Assembly: GCF_014145635.1 (NCBI RefSeq)
Contig: NZ_JACHTC010000003.1
Location: 248,001 to 312,000 of the forward strand
DNA: 64,000 nt
DNA from: Myroides sp. WP-1
GTDB taxonomy: Bacteria > Bacteroidota > Bacteroidia > Flavobacteriales > Flavobacteriaceae
Direction: 5' to 3'
Shown: positions 34,501 to 43,956 of the stretch, one piece after another
How the letters are laid out: the number at the start of each line of letters is the position of its first letter
Numbering within the stretch: position 1 is the first letter of the stretch
Notes under the pieces: model-generated
The model's database searches: none
The model's input: only the letters and a program-made list of their open reading frames with translations
What the model was told of the DNA's origin: nothing
Made by a program: the position numbers and the translations under genes

Positions 34501-35382
34501 ATGAAAAAGTATTTCTCCGTTTTATTGTTGGTTTTTTCTTCTTTAACAGGCTGTAGTCAAAAGAGCGACATTATCCAGGATTACGCTACACTTCCTCCCT
34601 ATTTAAAAGAAGTTTCTGGTATGTCATTCGACGCCAAGACTCATTCTTTTTGGGTACTACAAGACAGTGGCAACAAGAGCGAGTTATATCAGCTTGATTC
34701 ACTCGGTCAAGTGATTCACACCTTGAAAATAAAAAACCAAAACAACAATGATTGGGAAGAATTAGCTTCAGATCCTTCGGGCAATTTATACATTGGCGAT
34801 TTTGGCAATAACAAAAACACGCGTAAAAACTTACAAATCATCAAAATCAATAAAGATCAGCTCAGTGCAAATGAAACGCAAGCGGATTATGTCATCACAT
34901 TTGATTATCCGGAACAGCGTGAATTTCCTCCTAAATCAACTGAACTCTTCTACGATGCGGAAGCGTTTTTTTACTATGACGATCACTTTTATCTTTTTAC
35001 AAAGAACCGAAGTAAAGCTTTTGACGGAACGTCATTAGTCTATAAAATCCCAAACAAAGCGGGCCATCATCAAGCGGAATATGTTCAGACGTTTAGAGGT
35101 TGTAATGTATACAAACACTGTGCAATTACAGGGGCTGCTATAAGCCCAGATCAAAAGACGTTTGTTTTGTTGTCTCACACTAAATTATGGGTGATTGACA
35201 ACTTCAATCCCAATGCTATTTTAGATGGTAAAATTGAGGTGCACAAACTTCATCACGATACACAAAAAGAAGCTGTCACCTTTGGAGATGACAGCACCTT
35301 ATATATTTCGGATGAAGTTAAAAAGAAATCGGGGGGAAAGATTTACAAATTAGATCTCAACCAATTAAAACCCAAATCCTAA
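34501..35382 (+). CDS. Lipoprotein with beta-propeller-like (SdiA-regulated-like) domain
   Basis: A 293-residue protein with a lipoprotein signal (cysteine in SLTGCSQKSD). The body has repeated strand-turn units: EVSGMSFDAKTHSFWVLQDSG, WEELASDPSGNLYIGDFGNN and VTFGDDSTLYISDEVKKKSGG (each here longer units, key cores SFWVLQD, NLYIGDF, TLYISDE). They suggest a propeller such as the SdiA-regulated or phytase-like family. No catalytic site can be assigned. Its last 18 bases overlap the convergent barrel-fusion gene. Confidence 0.72.
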   Translation: MKKYFSVLLLVFSSLTGCSQKSDIIQDYATLPPYLKEVSGMSFDAKTHSFWVLQDSGNKSELYQLDSLGQVIHTLKIKNQNNNDWEELASDPSGNLYIGDFGNNKNTRKNLQIIKINKDQLSANETQADYVITFDYPEQREFPPKSTELFYDAEAFFYYDDHFYLFTKNRSKAFDGTSLVYKIPNKAGHHQAEYVQTFRGCNVYKHCAITGAAISPDQKTFVLLSHTKLWVIDNFNPNAILDGKIEVHKLHHDTQKEAVTFGDDSTLYISDEVKKKSGGKIYKLDLNQLKPKS

Positions 35383-38300
35383 TCCAAAGACAAATCGACC
35401 TCCGTCTTTGCTATAAAAATACGAACAATGCAGGGTAGCTTGCTCAATGGCATTTACCCATAAACCGGCTCCATAAGCGTTATGCCATTTGGAAGAACTT
35501 TCTTGTGGAGTCCATACGCGTCCGTAGTCAAACCCTGCATATATCCCATAAGACATGGGAATGAATCCTGCGGTAAACTCTCCGGCATTAAAACGCAAAT
35601 CAGTGGTTTGAACAAATGATGTTTTTCCCGTAAAACGTTCAGGTCTAAACCCTCTTAAATTGGTGTTTCCACCAATGGTCGATCCATGATAAAAATCGTA
35701 ATTCGAATTAAATCGCGTTTGATAAGTAAAATTCGTTGCTAAAACTAAGCGTTCACTTCGTTCTAAATAATGAGCAAAACTCACTTTCGCATCCAGAAAC
35801 GGAAAGTTTTGCTTGCTATCTTCTAGATTAGTTCTCCATCCCATCGAAGCGTGAAAAGCGAAACCTTTGGTTGGATTAGCCGCGTTATTGTATTGCTGAA
35901 AATCGTAGGTCGCTTGTAGCGTCGCGTATTGTTGAAAATCGAATACTTTTTGATCTACCAAATCAGGACTACTCGTGATAAAACGATTCGCTTTATCCTG
36001 AACTTTCATCGCTTTGTATTCTACGTTAACCTCAAATGAATCTCCATTTTTCCCTTCAAATTTATATCCTGGCGATACAGAGTAACTTTCAATTCTCACT
36101 CTTTTGTATTCATCTCCCATCTCCTCATCAAAATAATGAGTTTCATTTCCTATTCCGTAATAGTTTACTGCAAAGTTTGGGCTTGTTGCTCTCGCGTTCA
36201 ATGTAAATCCCCAATTGTTTGTTGCATTGGGAAAATGACCAGCATACTCTGCCTCTACACCTTTCGTGTTAAAAGAATAAAACCCCTTTATTGTGTGCTT
36301 TGCTGCATAAGGATCTTGCACAAATTTTAGTCGTTTTGAAGAATATAAAAATCCCAACTTTACTCCGTCTTCCGGATTATACCCCACATTGGGCAACAAC
36401 ATATTTACCGTTAATGGCAACTTTTCATAATTAAAATTATTCAAATCGTAACGATTGGTAAAATAGTGCTTCGTCTTTTTGCCTACTTCTGTCAATTCAT
36501 TTCGCTTATCTGCATAGTCGTAAACCACCACATTCTTGGGTTTATCTATCTGAAAGCTGTCTTTATTTTTTCCACCAATTAAACGCAGTTTAATCTTGGC
36601 TTTATCACTTCCTTGTACAATAAAAGTATCTTCATCATTCAATCCATAAATCCAAATTTCTTTCGTCTCGCGGGGGTCATACGTTTTTTCAAAAACAATT
36701 TCTTGCCCTGCTTTTTTATCTCGTAGTTGCACTAGTTGCACGGATCCATCGTCATTTCTAAGAAGTTTAAACGTATCTTTTTTATCCGTACCTGATAGAA
36801 CTACGTATTTTCTCAGTTCGCGGTAATACTGAGGTACAAAATCAACTATCTTCTTTTTGCGTTCTTTTAGTACGTATTTGATGTGCTCTACATCTTCGCC
36901 TTGTACTTCTTTTGGAAGCTTGGCAAAGGTTTTTTCGATACTTTCATCATCTAAATCACTAACAATTGATATTGCTTGATTGATCCAGTCTTGTTCTGTT
37001 GTTGATTTCAGCAAATATTGATCCAGTGGAAATGCAGTATGGTTGATCCAACGTGGATCTGCAAAATCTGTGGTGTAATTTTGCATATGGCGCAACATCG
37101 GTAGCTTTTTTATTAAGGAAAGTAAAGCTCCATCAATTTTAGCAAAGGCCTGATCTCGGTCTCTTGGCACAGGACGATAAATCACTTGATCCCCTTCTTT
37201 AAATTCAGACCATCTCCATTGATCTCCATGTCTGTCCCAATCACCAATTAACATATCAAAAATACGCGCACGCAAGTACATTTGTTGATCTACTGCATAT
37301 TTTTCATCTTTTCTCAAATTGGCAATTACATCTGTTGTACTGATAATTTTAGTCGCATTTCCAAAACTCTCTTCCTCATGTCCTTCACTAGGGCGCTCTT
37401 CAATCATATACAATTCATCTCCATATTTAGCATTAAAAACGCCAAGAGCCTGTTGTTTGGGAATGTAATACAATTCAGGATTGGTGTGATAAATCCCGAC
37501 CTTCTTAGATAGATCTCCAATAATGAAAGGCGTGTAGGGATGAGCGGTAGTATAAAAGTCATATATAAACCCTTCTGCCCAAGTATTGTCAAACGATTCC
37601 ATCACGTAGTTATCGCGAAAAACAGCGGTTTGCAGAAAACGAGAAACACTTTTTCGAACACCTCGCATTACATATTGTGTGCCATTTTTATCTTGTAAAC
37701 GAAGCGATAAAGATTGATTACCCCCACCCGAAATCAACGGTATTAATCCACCTTTGACCGTATCGAGATTCGCAACGGCAACGGCAATAGGTTGAGCATA
37801 GGTTGAACGGTAATGTTCTCCCCAAAGAAAGCGGTAAAACCCACTTTTTTTAGTCCATTTTTCCGGATATACACTCGCAACTATTGAATCATTGGTTGGC
37901 GCTCCAAACTCGTTAGTTAATGCCAACTCAGGTTGAAAAATTTGCTGTTGCCAGACGCGTTGATATACTCCATTTTGAAAGGTATAAAACCCGAGTAAAG
38001 CGCTTTTGTCTTCTGCAATTTCAAGTGTCGCATAACCCAATTGTCCGGCAGAAAAACTACCTTTTTCAATGGCTCTTGCTGGAGATAAATCGCCTAAGGC
38101 ACCACTGACAATTTGTTTAACTCCATCTTTCTCATGGTATTGTAAATTTCGTTCATGTCCTGATACAAATACCACATTGTCATACATTTGAGCCATCGTT
38201 TGAAGGCGCTTGTTCAATGCATTGTATTTCTTGCTCTGCAAATCTTGTGTATGGATTCCAGACACTGCACGTGTATAATTGATCACGGATCCCAACACAG

Positions 38301-39084
38301 GCAGAGGAATTTTAGACTCAAATGGATACAAATGGTCGCGTAGGGAGAAATATCCCCCGTGATTTCCTGTACTAAACACGGGATGATGCAGGGCTAAAAC
38401 GACAATCTTATTCTGATTTTTATTAATTTCTCCTCTTAATTCATCAAAAAAATCATCTCTTGTCTTGATATCACAATCTTCGTTCATATTGGGTTGCAAA
38501 TCCCAATTCTCGAGATACCATTGACTATCTACAACAATCAACACCGTTTGGTCGTTTATTTTTAATCGTTCAAAACCACAAACTTTTCGCGGCAAGAGTG
38601 CTTTTTTATCTTCTAAGTTTGCTGTTAGGTACTTTGAAATATCTTTAATACCCTCGTAACCTTTTTTCCATTCCGTTTCTCCATTGATAAATACTGCTTC
38701 TCCTGGAAATTGTTTGGCCCAATTCACAGCAGTTTGCAATTGAGTGTCTTCTTCCCTTTTGAGCTGTTTTTTTTGTATATTATCTCCTAACAAAACCAAA
38801 GTCGATGTTGGATTGGCTTTTTTAAACACTTGGGTTAATTGTGCTAAATGTTCTTGTTCTTCTGGCGACTTTGCAGCTAACAAACCTCCAGCAAAATAAT
38901 AGGTATGCACAATTTTATCATTACTCTTGCGTTCTATTGCTGCAAGTGAAGTACTGTGTTCTCTTTGCTGAGGACTCAATGTTGCACAAGAATACGAGAA
39001 CATCAAAAGCATAAAATAAGCCACGGGCTTAATTTTAACTCGATTATCAGGGTTTTGACTAAATAATTTCATATTTTTAGACAT
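35365..39084 (-). CDS. Fusion of a degenerate metallophosphoesterase, a kinase-like region and an outer-membrane beta-barrel
   Basis: A protein of about 1239 residues from the ATG at 39084 (numbers below count one residue earlier, from a TTG). A lipoprotein-like signal ends at C34. Residues 55-375 resemble calcineurin-like phosphoesterases, but several metal ligands are changed: GDAG-type motif to FAGG, GNHDW to GETEW (137-140), and the final GHxH to GHERN (310-313); GDN (101-103) and LHHP (233-236) remain. Residues about 430-700 hold IGDWDRHGDQW (615-624) and PRDRDQAF (641-648), like kinase-fold CotH/HipA-type motifs. Residues about 900-1240 form an Omp85/surface-antigen-type barrel ending in FGLGFGF. 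It is probably a surface or periplasm-facing envelope protein; activity is unknown. Confidence 0.82.
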   Translation of the reverse strand: MSKNMKLFSQNPDNRVKIKPVAYFMLLMFSYSCATLSPQQREHSTSLAAIERKSNDKIVHTYYFAGGLLAAKSPEEQEHLAQLTQVFKKANPTSTLVLLGDNIQKKQLKREEDTQLQTAVNWAKQFPGEAVFINGETEWKKGYEGIKDISKYLTANLEDKKALLPRKVCGFERLKINDQTVLIVVDSQWYLENWDLQPNMNEDCDIKTRDDFFDELRGEINKNQNKIVVLALHHPVFSTGNHGGYFSLRDHLYPFESKIPLPVLGSVINYTRAVSGIHTQDLQSKKYNALNKRLQTMAQMYDNVVFVSGHERNLQYHEKDGVKQIVSGALGDLSPARAIEKGSFSAGQLGYATLEIAEDKSALLGFYTFQNGVYQRVWQQQIFQPELALTNEFGAPTNDSIVASVYPEKWTKKSGFYRFLWGEHYRSTYAQPIAVAVANLDTVKGGLIPLISGGGNQSLSLRLQDKNGTQYVMRGVRKSVSRFLQTAVFRDNYVMESFDNTWAEGFIYDFYTTAHPYTPFIIGDLSKKVGIYHTNPELYYIPKQQALGVFNAKYGDELYMIEERPSEGHEEESFGNATKIISTTDVIANLRKDEKYAVDQQMYLRARIFDMLIGDWDRHGDQWRWSEFKEGDQVIYRPVPRDRDQAFAKIDGALLSLIKKLPMLRHMQNYTTDFADPRWINHTAFPLDQYLLKSTTEQDWINQAISIVSDLDDESIEKTFAKLPKEVQGEDVEHIKYVLKERKKKIVDFVPQYYRELRKYVVLSGTDKKDTFKLLRNDDGSVQLVQLRDKKAGQEIVFEKTYDPRETKEIWIYGLNDEDTFIVQGSDKAKIKLRLIGGKNKDSFQIDKPKNVVVYDYADKRNELTEVGKKTKHYFTNRYDLNNFNYEKLPLTVNMLLPNVGYNPEDGVKLGFLYSSKRLKFVQDPYAAKHTIKGFYSFNTKGVEAEYAGHFPNATNNWGFTLNARATSPNFAVNYYGIGNETHYFDEEMGDEYKRVRIESYSVSPGYKFEGKNGDSFEVNVEYKAMKVQDKANRFITSSPDLVDQKVFDFQQYATLQATYDFQQYNNAANPTKGFAFHASMGWRTNLEDSKQNFPFLDAKVSFAHYLERSERLVLATNFTYQTRFNSNYDFYHGSTIGGNTNLRGFRPERFTGKTSFVQTTDLRFNAGEFTAGFIPMSYGIYAGFDYGRVWTPQESSSKWHNAYGAGLWVNAIEQATLHCSYFYSKDGGRFVFGLGFGF

Positions 39085-39099
39085 CAAAAGAGGGTTGCT

Positions 39100-40257
39100 A
39101 TGACTATTTTACAAAAAGTTGAAGAGTATATCTTTCAACTATACAAAGATACATTATCACGCCAATATACCTATCATAATTTCCAACATACTACACGTGT
39201 AGTGAATGGTTTAGAGGAATTATTAAAGACAATAGACGTCAGTGAACAAGAGGCATTAAACTTAAAATTAGCGGCTTGGTTTCACGACATTGGCTATACG
39301 CAATCTTGTGAAGAACACGAAAAGCACGGTGCTGCAATTGCAGAGACTTACTTGATGGCAGAAGGATTTCCAACAGCAGATATCCAATGTATTCAAGCAC
39401 TAATTTTAGCAACAAAGCTAGATCACGTACCAACTAACTTGTTGGAATGCATAATCAAAGACGCTGATTTCGCTCACATATCTGATGATAATTTCATGGA
39501 TATCAGCAATTTGCTGTTAAAAGAATTGTCCGTCACTTGTAATCTGCCCTTTTCACCAGAAGAATGGAATCAACAGAATTTAGATTTTCTCCTGTACAAG
39601 CACCGCTACTATACCGATTATGCTCGTCAAAAATGGCAGCCTAAAAAAGAACAGAACATATTTGCTATTCGAGAACGCATTGAAAAGGAAAAAAAGAAAA
39701 AAGAAAAATCAACGAAAAGAGAACACTTCCGATCTATTGATACTCTTTTTCGCACTACTTTGCGCAATCATACACAACTAAGTGCCATTGCAGATCGAAA
39801 AGCCAATATTTTACTTTCTGTCAATGCAATTATCATTTCAATTTGTTTATCGACACTAATCCCAAAATTAGACAGTCCTTCTAATGCCCATTTAATTGTA
39901 CCAACCTTTGTACTCGTTTTCTTTAGCGTTGCAACGATTATCTTTGCCATTATGTCAACAAGACCAAAAGTAACGGCCGGAACATTCTCACAAGAAGAAG
40001 TAGACAATCACACGGTTAACTTATTATTCTTTGGTTCATTTCACAAAATGCCTTTAGATGAATACTATAAAACGCTGAGAAATTTAATCCGTAAAGAAGA
40101 CAACATTTACGAAGCCCTAACAACGGATCTATACTACTTGGGTAAAGTACTCAATAGAAAATACACCTTGTTACGCATTACTTACACCATTTTTACCATT
40201 GGTATTTTGGCTTCTGTTATTGCATTTGTACTTGCGTTTAGAGGTATTGGTTTCTAA
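39100..40257 (+). CDS. HD-domain protein fused to a PycTM (DUF5706) membrane module
   Basis: A 385-residue protein. Residues 1-180 are an HD-type metal phosphohydrolase: H30, the H62-D63 pair in WFHDIGY and D121/D123 in DADFAH. A charged linker (187-207, KEKKKKEKSTKRE) follows. Residues 210-385 are a PycTM/DUF5706 module with the signature ADRKANILLSVNA (231-243) and membrane helices at about 238-255, 266-286 and 360-380. PycTM modules are the membrane-damaging effectors of Pycsar anti-phage systems; HD domains often cleave nucleotides or cyclic nucleotides. No pyrimidine cyclase gene lies nearby. It ends 20 bases inside the convergent GAF gene. Confidence 0.88.
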   Translation: MTILQKVEEYIFQLYKDTLSRQYTYHNFQHTTRVVNGLEELLKTIDVSEQEALNLKLAAWFHDIGYTQSCEEHEKHGAAIAETYLMAEGFPTADIQCIQALILATKLDHVPTNLLECIIKDADFAHISDDNFMDISNLLLKELSVTCNLPFSPEEWNQQNLDFLLYKHRYYTDYARQKWQPKKEQNIFAIRERIEKEKKKKEKSTKREHFRSIDTLFRTTLRNHTQLSAIADRKANILLSVNAIIISICLSTLIPKLDSPSNAHLIVPTFVLVFFSVATIIFAIMSTRPKVTAGTFSQEEVDNHTVNLLFFGSFHKMPLDEYYKTLRNLIRKEDNIYEALTTDLYYLGKVLNRKYTLLRITYTIFTIGILASVIAFVLAFRGIGF

Positions 40258-42604
40258 GAAAATTAACCATCAATTGCGGGTAATCTAATCGTTCTAGGTT
40301 ATAGTCTAATTGAACTAAAACACGAAGTCCTATTAACCCCGAAACCCCTTGTAAATCTTCTACATCAAACGCTTGAGTAGAAGCTTGCAACACCCCCAAA
40401 TGCTGTAAATACTTGATGTACGCCATATATTCATCGCGGTCTGCATGCGAGGCAAAAACAATTGCTATACTCTTGGGTTGTACAATTCGCTCTTCTGAGT
40501 TTTTAATCATCGCTTTATCCAAGCGTTTTTTAATTATTTCATAACGCGTATTATAAGAACCGTCAATATCAAATCGCTTCTCATCCATTCTAAACTGAAT
40601 ACTCAAGGAAGCATCGTAAACGAAAATCAACGAAGTGGCATCCATCGGAATTTTATCCTGTATATTATTGCGATAGTGAACACACATTTGTTCCGCCATT
40701 ACCTGTAATTGCCATAATCGCAAATTTTGTAAATACGTTATATCAAATGCTCGATCTGGACAAATAGAATCGCCAATATACATATTGTGTTCTACTCCAT
40801 CGGTTTTGAATCGCTCGTAATAATGCGGATACACGACTTGTGCTTCTTTTTGTCTAAGGTCTAAAATATCGGAATAACTCTTGTTGATTCTTCCAATTTG
40901 CTTGTCAAACACTTTGCGATAACGGTAGTAAACATCTAGTTCATAATCGACATATCCGAAGTAAATATTCAACTTTTCTGTAACAAAAAGGTAGCTTTCT
41001 TTTCTCAACAACGGGTGAATTTCCTCTCGGATATAGTTCTGTATGCGTTGTTCTAATCCCGAATAAAAGTGCTTATTCACCTGTTTGTGATAGGCCTGAA
41101 GCTTTAGCTGATGCTTTTCAAAAAGAATATTCTTTCCTTCTGTGGGATAATCTTTCAACAGGTCTAAAAGTTGTTCCAGTTGGGCCTTTAAATCCTTCTG
41201 AATTGCTTCATTTCGCAATTGGCTTGATCCCTTAATATCAATCTCTCCATACAGCGGAAAAACATCGGGAAATGCAATTGGCGTTAGGATATAGTTTTTA
41301 TCCGTCACACTATCGATGTAGTTTTTCTGTGCTTCTTCCAAAAACTTCCAGTAAACACTTGGATGAATCGTCGTATACTCTCGTTGAATAATTGCCTCGA
41401 TGTGATTCAATGCATCGGATCTCACCCGTTCCATAGTCTCAGAAATAATCGGCATGAGTTCGTTTAATTTTTGTGCATTTACACTGTGTAAATCGCGGGG
41501 ATTACTCGATACAATTTCCAAAATCCCTTCAATTCCCGTAGAAGTAATAATTGGACTAAACAAGCAGCTTCGAACCCCTTTTTTCGCTAAATTCTCACAC
41601 ATTTCACGGTGTTCGTCCTTGTGTATTTCTGCCTCTACATCGGAAATACTAAAATACTTTTGCTGAATCATCAATTGACGATAAGCTTGGGCGGAGATAA
41701 CGATCTGACTTTGTTCTTCATTGAGTAAATAACTATTGACAATCATGACATTTTTGAGCTCTGACTGTGCAGTTTTATCTCCTTGTAAAACGGTTAACCC
41801 AATTTTTAAATTAGGCAGTTTAAAAATAGAACTGAACAATTGATTGACAAAGTCTCCCAATGGTTTGCGTTGCAGTTCTGTTTTCAGGAAACTTTCTTTT
41901 AAAAGGGAAAGTGCATTTTCAAATGTTACATCAACCAAACTCAACAACCCAAAGCCCTTGAGATTCCAGCTTTTTTGAGGGAAATAACGTTGCCACATTT
42001 CAAAATCATCGTAGTTGTCTTGTAACAATTCGATATCTTCTTTCGTCAACATCACTGCATTTTCACGAGGAGATAGCTCAACAAAATCAGCATTATACAA
42101 CACGCGATAATAACGCGTAATTCCGCGCTTATCAGGCAAATCAATAAAAAGAGGTTGTGTGAGATCAAAATTGGTTTGGAAGTAAAAATTCATAATGATA
42201 CAACAACAAGCAATGTAGTATTCATTTTGGTTAAAATTTCGAATCTCACCCGTATACGTCCCTCCCGCATCCACAATAATTTTTTTGAAGCGCTTGGTGT
42301 GATTAAACATGATATTTTGAAAAGGCATAGAAACCGCCTTTATCTCATTGTCAGATAAAGCAGCCGGAAAGATAACGTCAAACAATTCTTTAACCAAGCT
42401 CTCGTAAGTACTCCCTTCGGGTGTGTTCAAAGCCTGTTCATCGACGATAAGCTGTTGATCTGCTCTAGCCAGTAAATCTTCATAATAAGCTTTTTTATAG
42501 GGATTCCCATAAGCTGCAGTGCTAATTTTCTTCAATTCTTCTTTTAACTTATCAAAGGAGAATTCGATATGGAAAGGCGTCAATTCAAAAGCTTTTAATC
42601 TCAT
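40238..42604 (-). CDS. Large GAF-domain-containing protein of unknown function
   Basis: A 788-residue soluble protein without signal peptide or helices. Residues about 230-400 look like a GAF domain: IGLTVLQGDKTAQS, then the region around GVRSCLFSPIITSTGIEGIL and EIVSSNPRDLH (read separately), ending in a long helix EKMERVRSD-like (SETMERVRSDALNH). The rest is alpha-helical with no catalytic motif that I recognise; there is no kinase, GGDEF or HTH region. Proteins of this size and make-up are common in Bacteroidota. It overlaps the HD-PycTM gene by 20 bases tail to tail, which suggests a stable pairing of the two genes. Confidence 0.75.
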   Translation of the reverse strand: MRLKAFELTPFHIEFSFDKLKEELKKISTAAYGNPYKKAYYEDLLARADQQLIVDEQALNTPEGSTYESLVKELFDVIFPAALSDNEIKAVSMPFQNIMFNHTKRFKKIIVDAGGTYTGEIRNFNQNEYYIACCCIIMNFYFQTNFDLTQPLFIDLPDKRGITRYYRVLYNADFVELSPRENAVMLTKEDIELLQDNYDDFEMWQRYFPQKSWNLKGFGLLSLVDVTFENALSLLKESFLKTELQRKPLGDFVNQLFSSIFKLPNLKIGLTVLQGDKTAQSELKNVMIVNSYLLNEEQSQIVISAQAYRQLMIQQKYFSISDVEAEIHKDEHREMCENLAKKGVRSCLFSPIITSTGIEGILEIVSSNPRDLHSVNAQKLNELMPIISETMERVRSDALNHIEAIIQREYTTIHPSVYWKFLEEAQKNYIDSVTDKNYILTPIAFPDVFPLYGEIDIKGSSQLRNEAIQKDLKAQLEQLLDLLKDYPTEGKNILFEKHQLKLQAYHKQVNKHFYSGLEQRIQNYIREEIHPLLRKESYLFVTEKLNIYFGYVDYELDVYYRYRKVFDKQIGRINKSYSDILDLRQKEAQVVYPHYYERFKTDGVEHNMYIGDSICPDRAFDITYLQNLRLWQLQVMAEQMCVHYRNNIQDKIPMDATSLIFVYDASLSIQFRMDEKRFDIDGSYNTRYEIIKKRLDKAMIKNSEERIVQPKSIAIVFASHADRDEYMAYIKYLQHLGVLQASTQAFDVEDLQGVSGLIGLRVLVQLDYNLERLDYPQLMVNFLRNQYL

Positions 42605-42744
42605 GCTATATCTAGGTATAAAGGCTTAAAGATACGGAATCCTCCAGTTTTAATCCGTTTTACGTGGAATTATCTTCTTTGAAAAAGTTCTAAAAAACGA
42701 AAAAATAAAATATTGTACTTTTGCAGGAAATATCGAAAACGATT

Positions 42745-43737
42745 ATGATTAAAATTGGCAATATAGAACTACCTGATCATCCGCTTCTTTTGGCGCCCAT
42801 GGAAGACGTGAGTGATCCTCCTTTCCGTCGCTTGTGTAAAAAACACGGTGCGGACTTGATGTATTCCGAATTTATTTCTTCTGAGGGATTAATTCGCGAT
42901 GCAATAAAGAGCAAGATGAAGTTGGATATCTTTGATTATGAACGTCCCGTTGGTATTCAAATTTTTGGTGGTGATGAAGAAGCTATGGCCATGTCTGCGC
43001 GTATTGTAGAAACCGTTCGCCCCGATTTAGTAGATATTAACTTTGGATGCCCAGTAAAAAAAGTGGTTTGCAAAGGTGCTGGTGCAGGTGTATTGAAAGA
43101 TATCGATTTGATGATTCGCCTAACTAAAGCCGTTGTTAACAGCACGTCGTTACCTGTAACCGTAAAAACGCGTTTGGGTTGGGATGAAGAATCTATCAAT
43201 ATTGACGAAGTAGCAGAGCGTCTACAAGATGTAGGTGTACAAGCATTGACCATTCACGCGAGAACACGTGCACAGATGTACAAAGGACATTCAGATTGGA
43301 CACACATCGAGCGCATTAAAAACAACCCGCGTATCAAAATTCCAATTTTCGGAAATGGAGATATTGACAGTCCTCAAAAAGCCTTAGAATACAAAGAGAG
43401 ATTTGGACTCGATGGGATGATGATCGGAAGAGCAGCAATTGGATATCCTTGGATTTTTGACGAAATAAAGCATTATTTCGAAACGGGAGAACTACTTGCA
43501 CCACCTACAATTGAAGATCGCTTAGAAGCAGCTAAAAATCATTTGATCTGGTCAATGGAGTGGAAAGGTGAGCGCTTGGGTATTGTTGAAATGCGTCGCC
43601 ACTATACCAATTACTTTAAAGGGATTCACGGTTTTAAACCGCATCGCCTGAAATTAGTCACTACAGATGATGTAACAGAGTTACTAAACCTGTTTGATCA
43701 AATCGCAGAAGAATACCGCGATTATGTGATAGAATAA
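42745..43737 (+). CDS. tRNA-dihydrouridine synthase
   Basis: A 330-residue flavoenzyme from the ATG at 42745 (MIKIGNIELPDHPLLLAPME); a TTG 24 bases upstream lies inside the promoter-like TACTTTTG and is rejected. The FMN TIM-barrel signature is seen in LLAPMEDVSDPPFRRLC, the catalytic cysteine in FGCPVKKVVCKGAGAGVL, and TIHARTRAQMYKGHSDW and GNGDIDSPQKA follow. It reduces uridines in the tRNA D-loop. It belongs to the DusB-type group by sequence feel, but position specificity cannot be read off. Confidence 0.95.
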   Translation: MIKIGNIELPDHPLLLAPMEDVSDPPFRRLCKKHGADLMYSEFISSEGLIRDAIKSKMKLDIFDYERPVGIQIFGGDEEAMAMSARIVETVRPDLVDINFGCPVKKVVCKGAGAGVLKDIDLMIRLTKAVVNSTSLPVTVKTRLGWDEESINIDEVAERLQDVGVQALTIHARTRAQMYKGHSDWTHIERIKNNPRIKIPIFGNGDIDSPQKALEYKERFGLDGMMIGRAAIGYPWIFDEIKHYFETGELLAPPTIEDRLEAAKNHLIWSMEWKGERLGIVEMRRHYTNYFKGIHGFKPHRLKLVTTDDVTELLNLFDQIAEEYRDYVIE

Positions 43738-43816
43738 GAAAGAAGAAAGAAGAAATCGGTAGTTTTTCTGAAATAAGATGATTTGTTCTTTAATCGAATA
43801 AATTTTGAAACGAAAA

Positions 43817-43838
43817 AAAGACCTCGAATGAGGTCTTT
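43817..43838 (+). terminator. Terminator after the dus gene
   Basis: AAAGACCTC and GAGGTCTTT form a 9-bp stem with a 4-base loop and A/T tracts on both sides, so it may also work leftward. Confidence 0.93.
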
Positions 43839-43956
43839 TTTATTTTGTACGGTGGTGAGATGATGAGTTCTAATTTTCTCTTTCTTCTCTATCTCACTAG
43901 ATTAATATTGATTTTGGTATTCGATGAATCTTCCCTTCGTTTCGATTTCCAATAAC

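Noticed and set aside
39100-42604. A complete Pycsar anti-phage system
   Set aside because: Only the PycTM-type effector module is present. No class III cyclase-like gene exists in the flanking 10 kb on either side, so it cannot be called a standard Pycsar locus.
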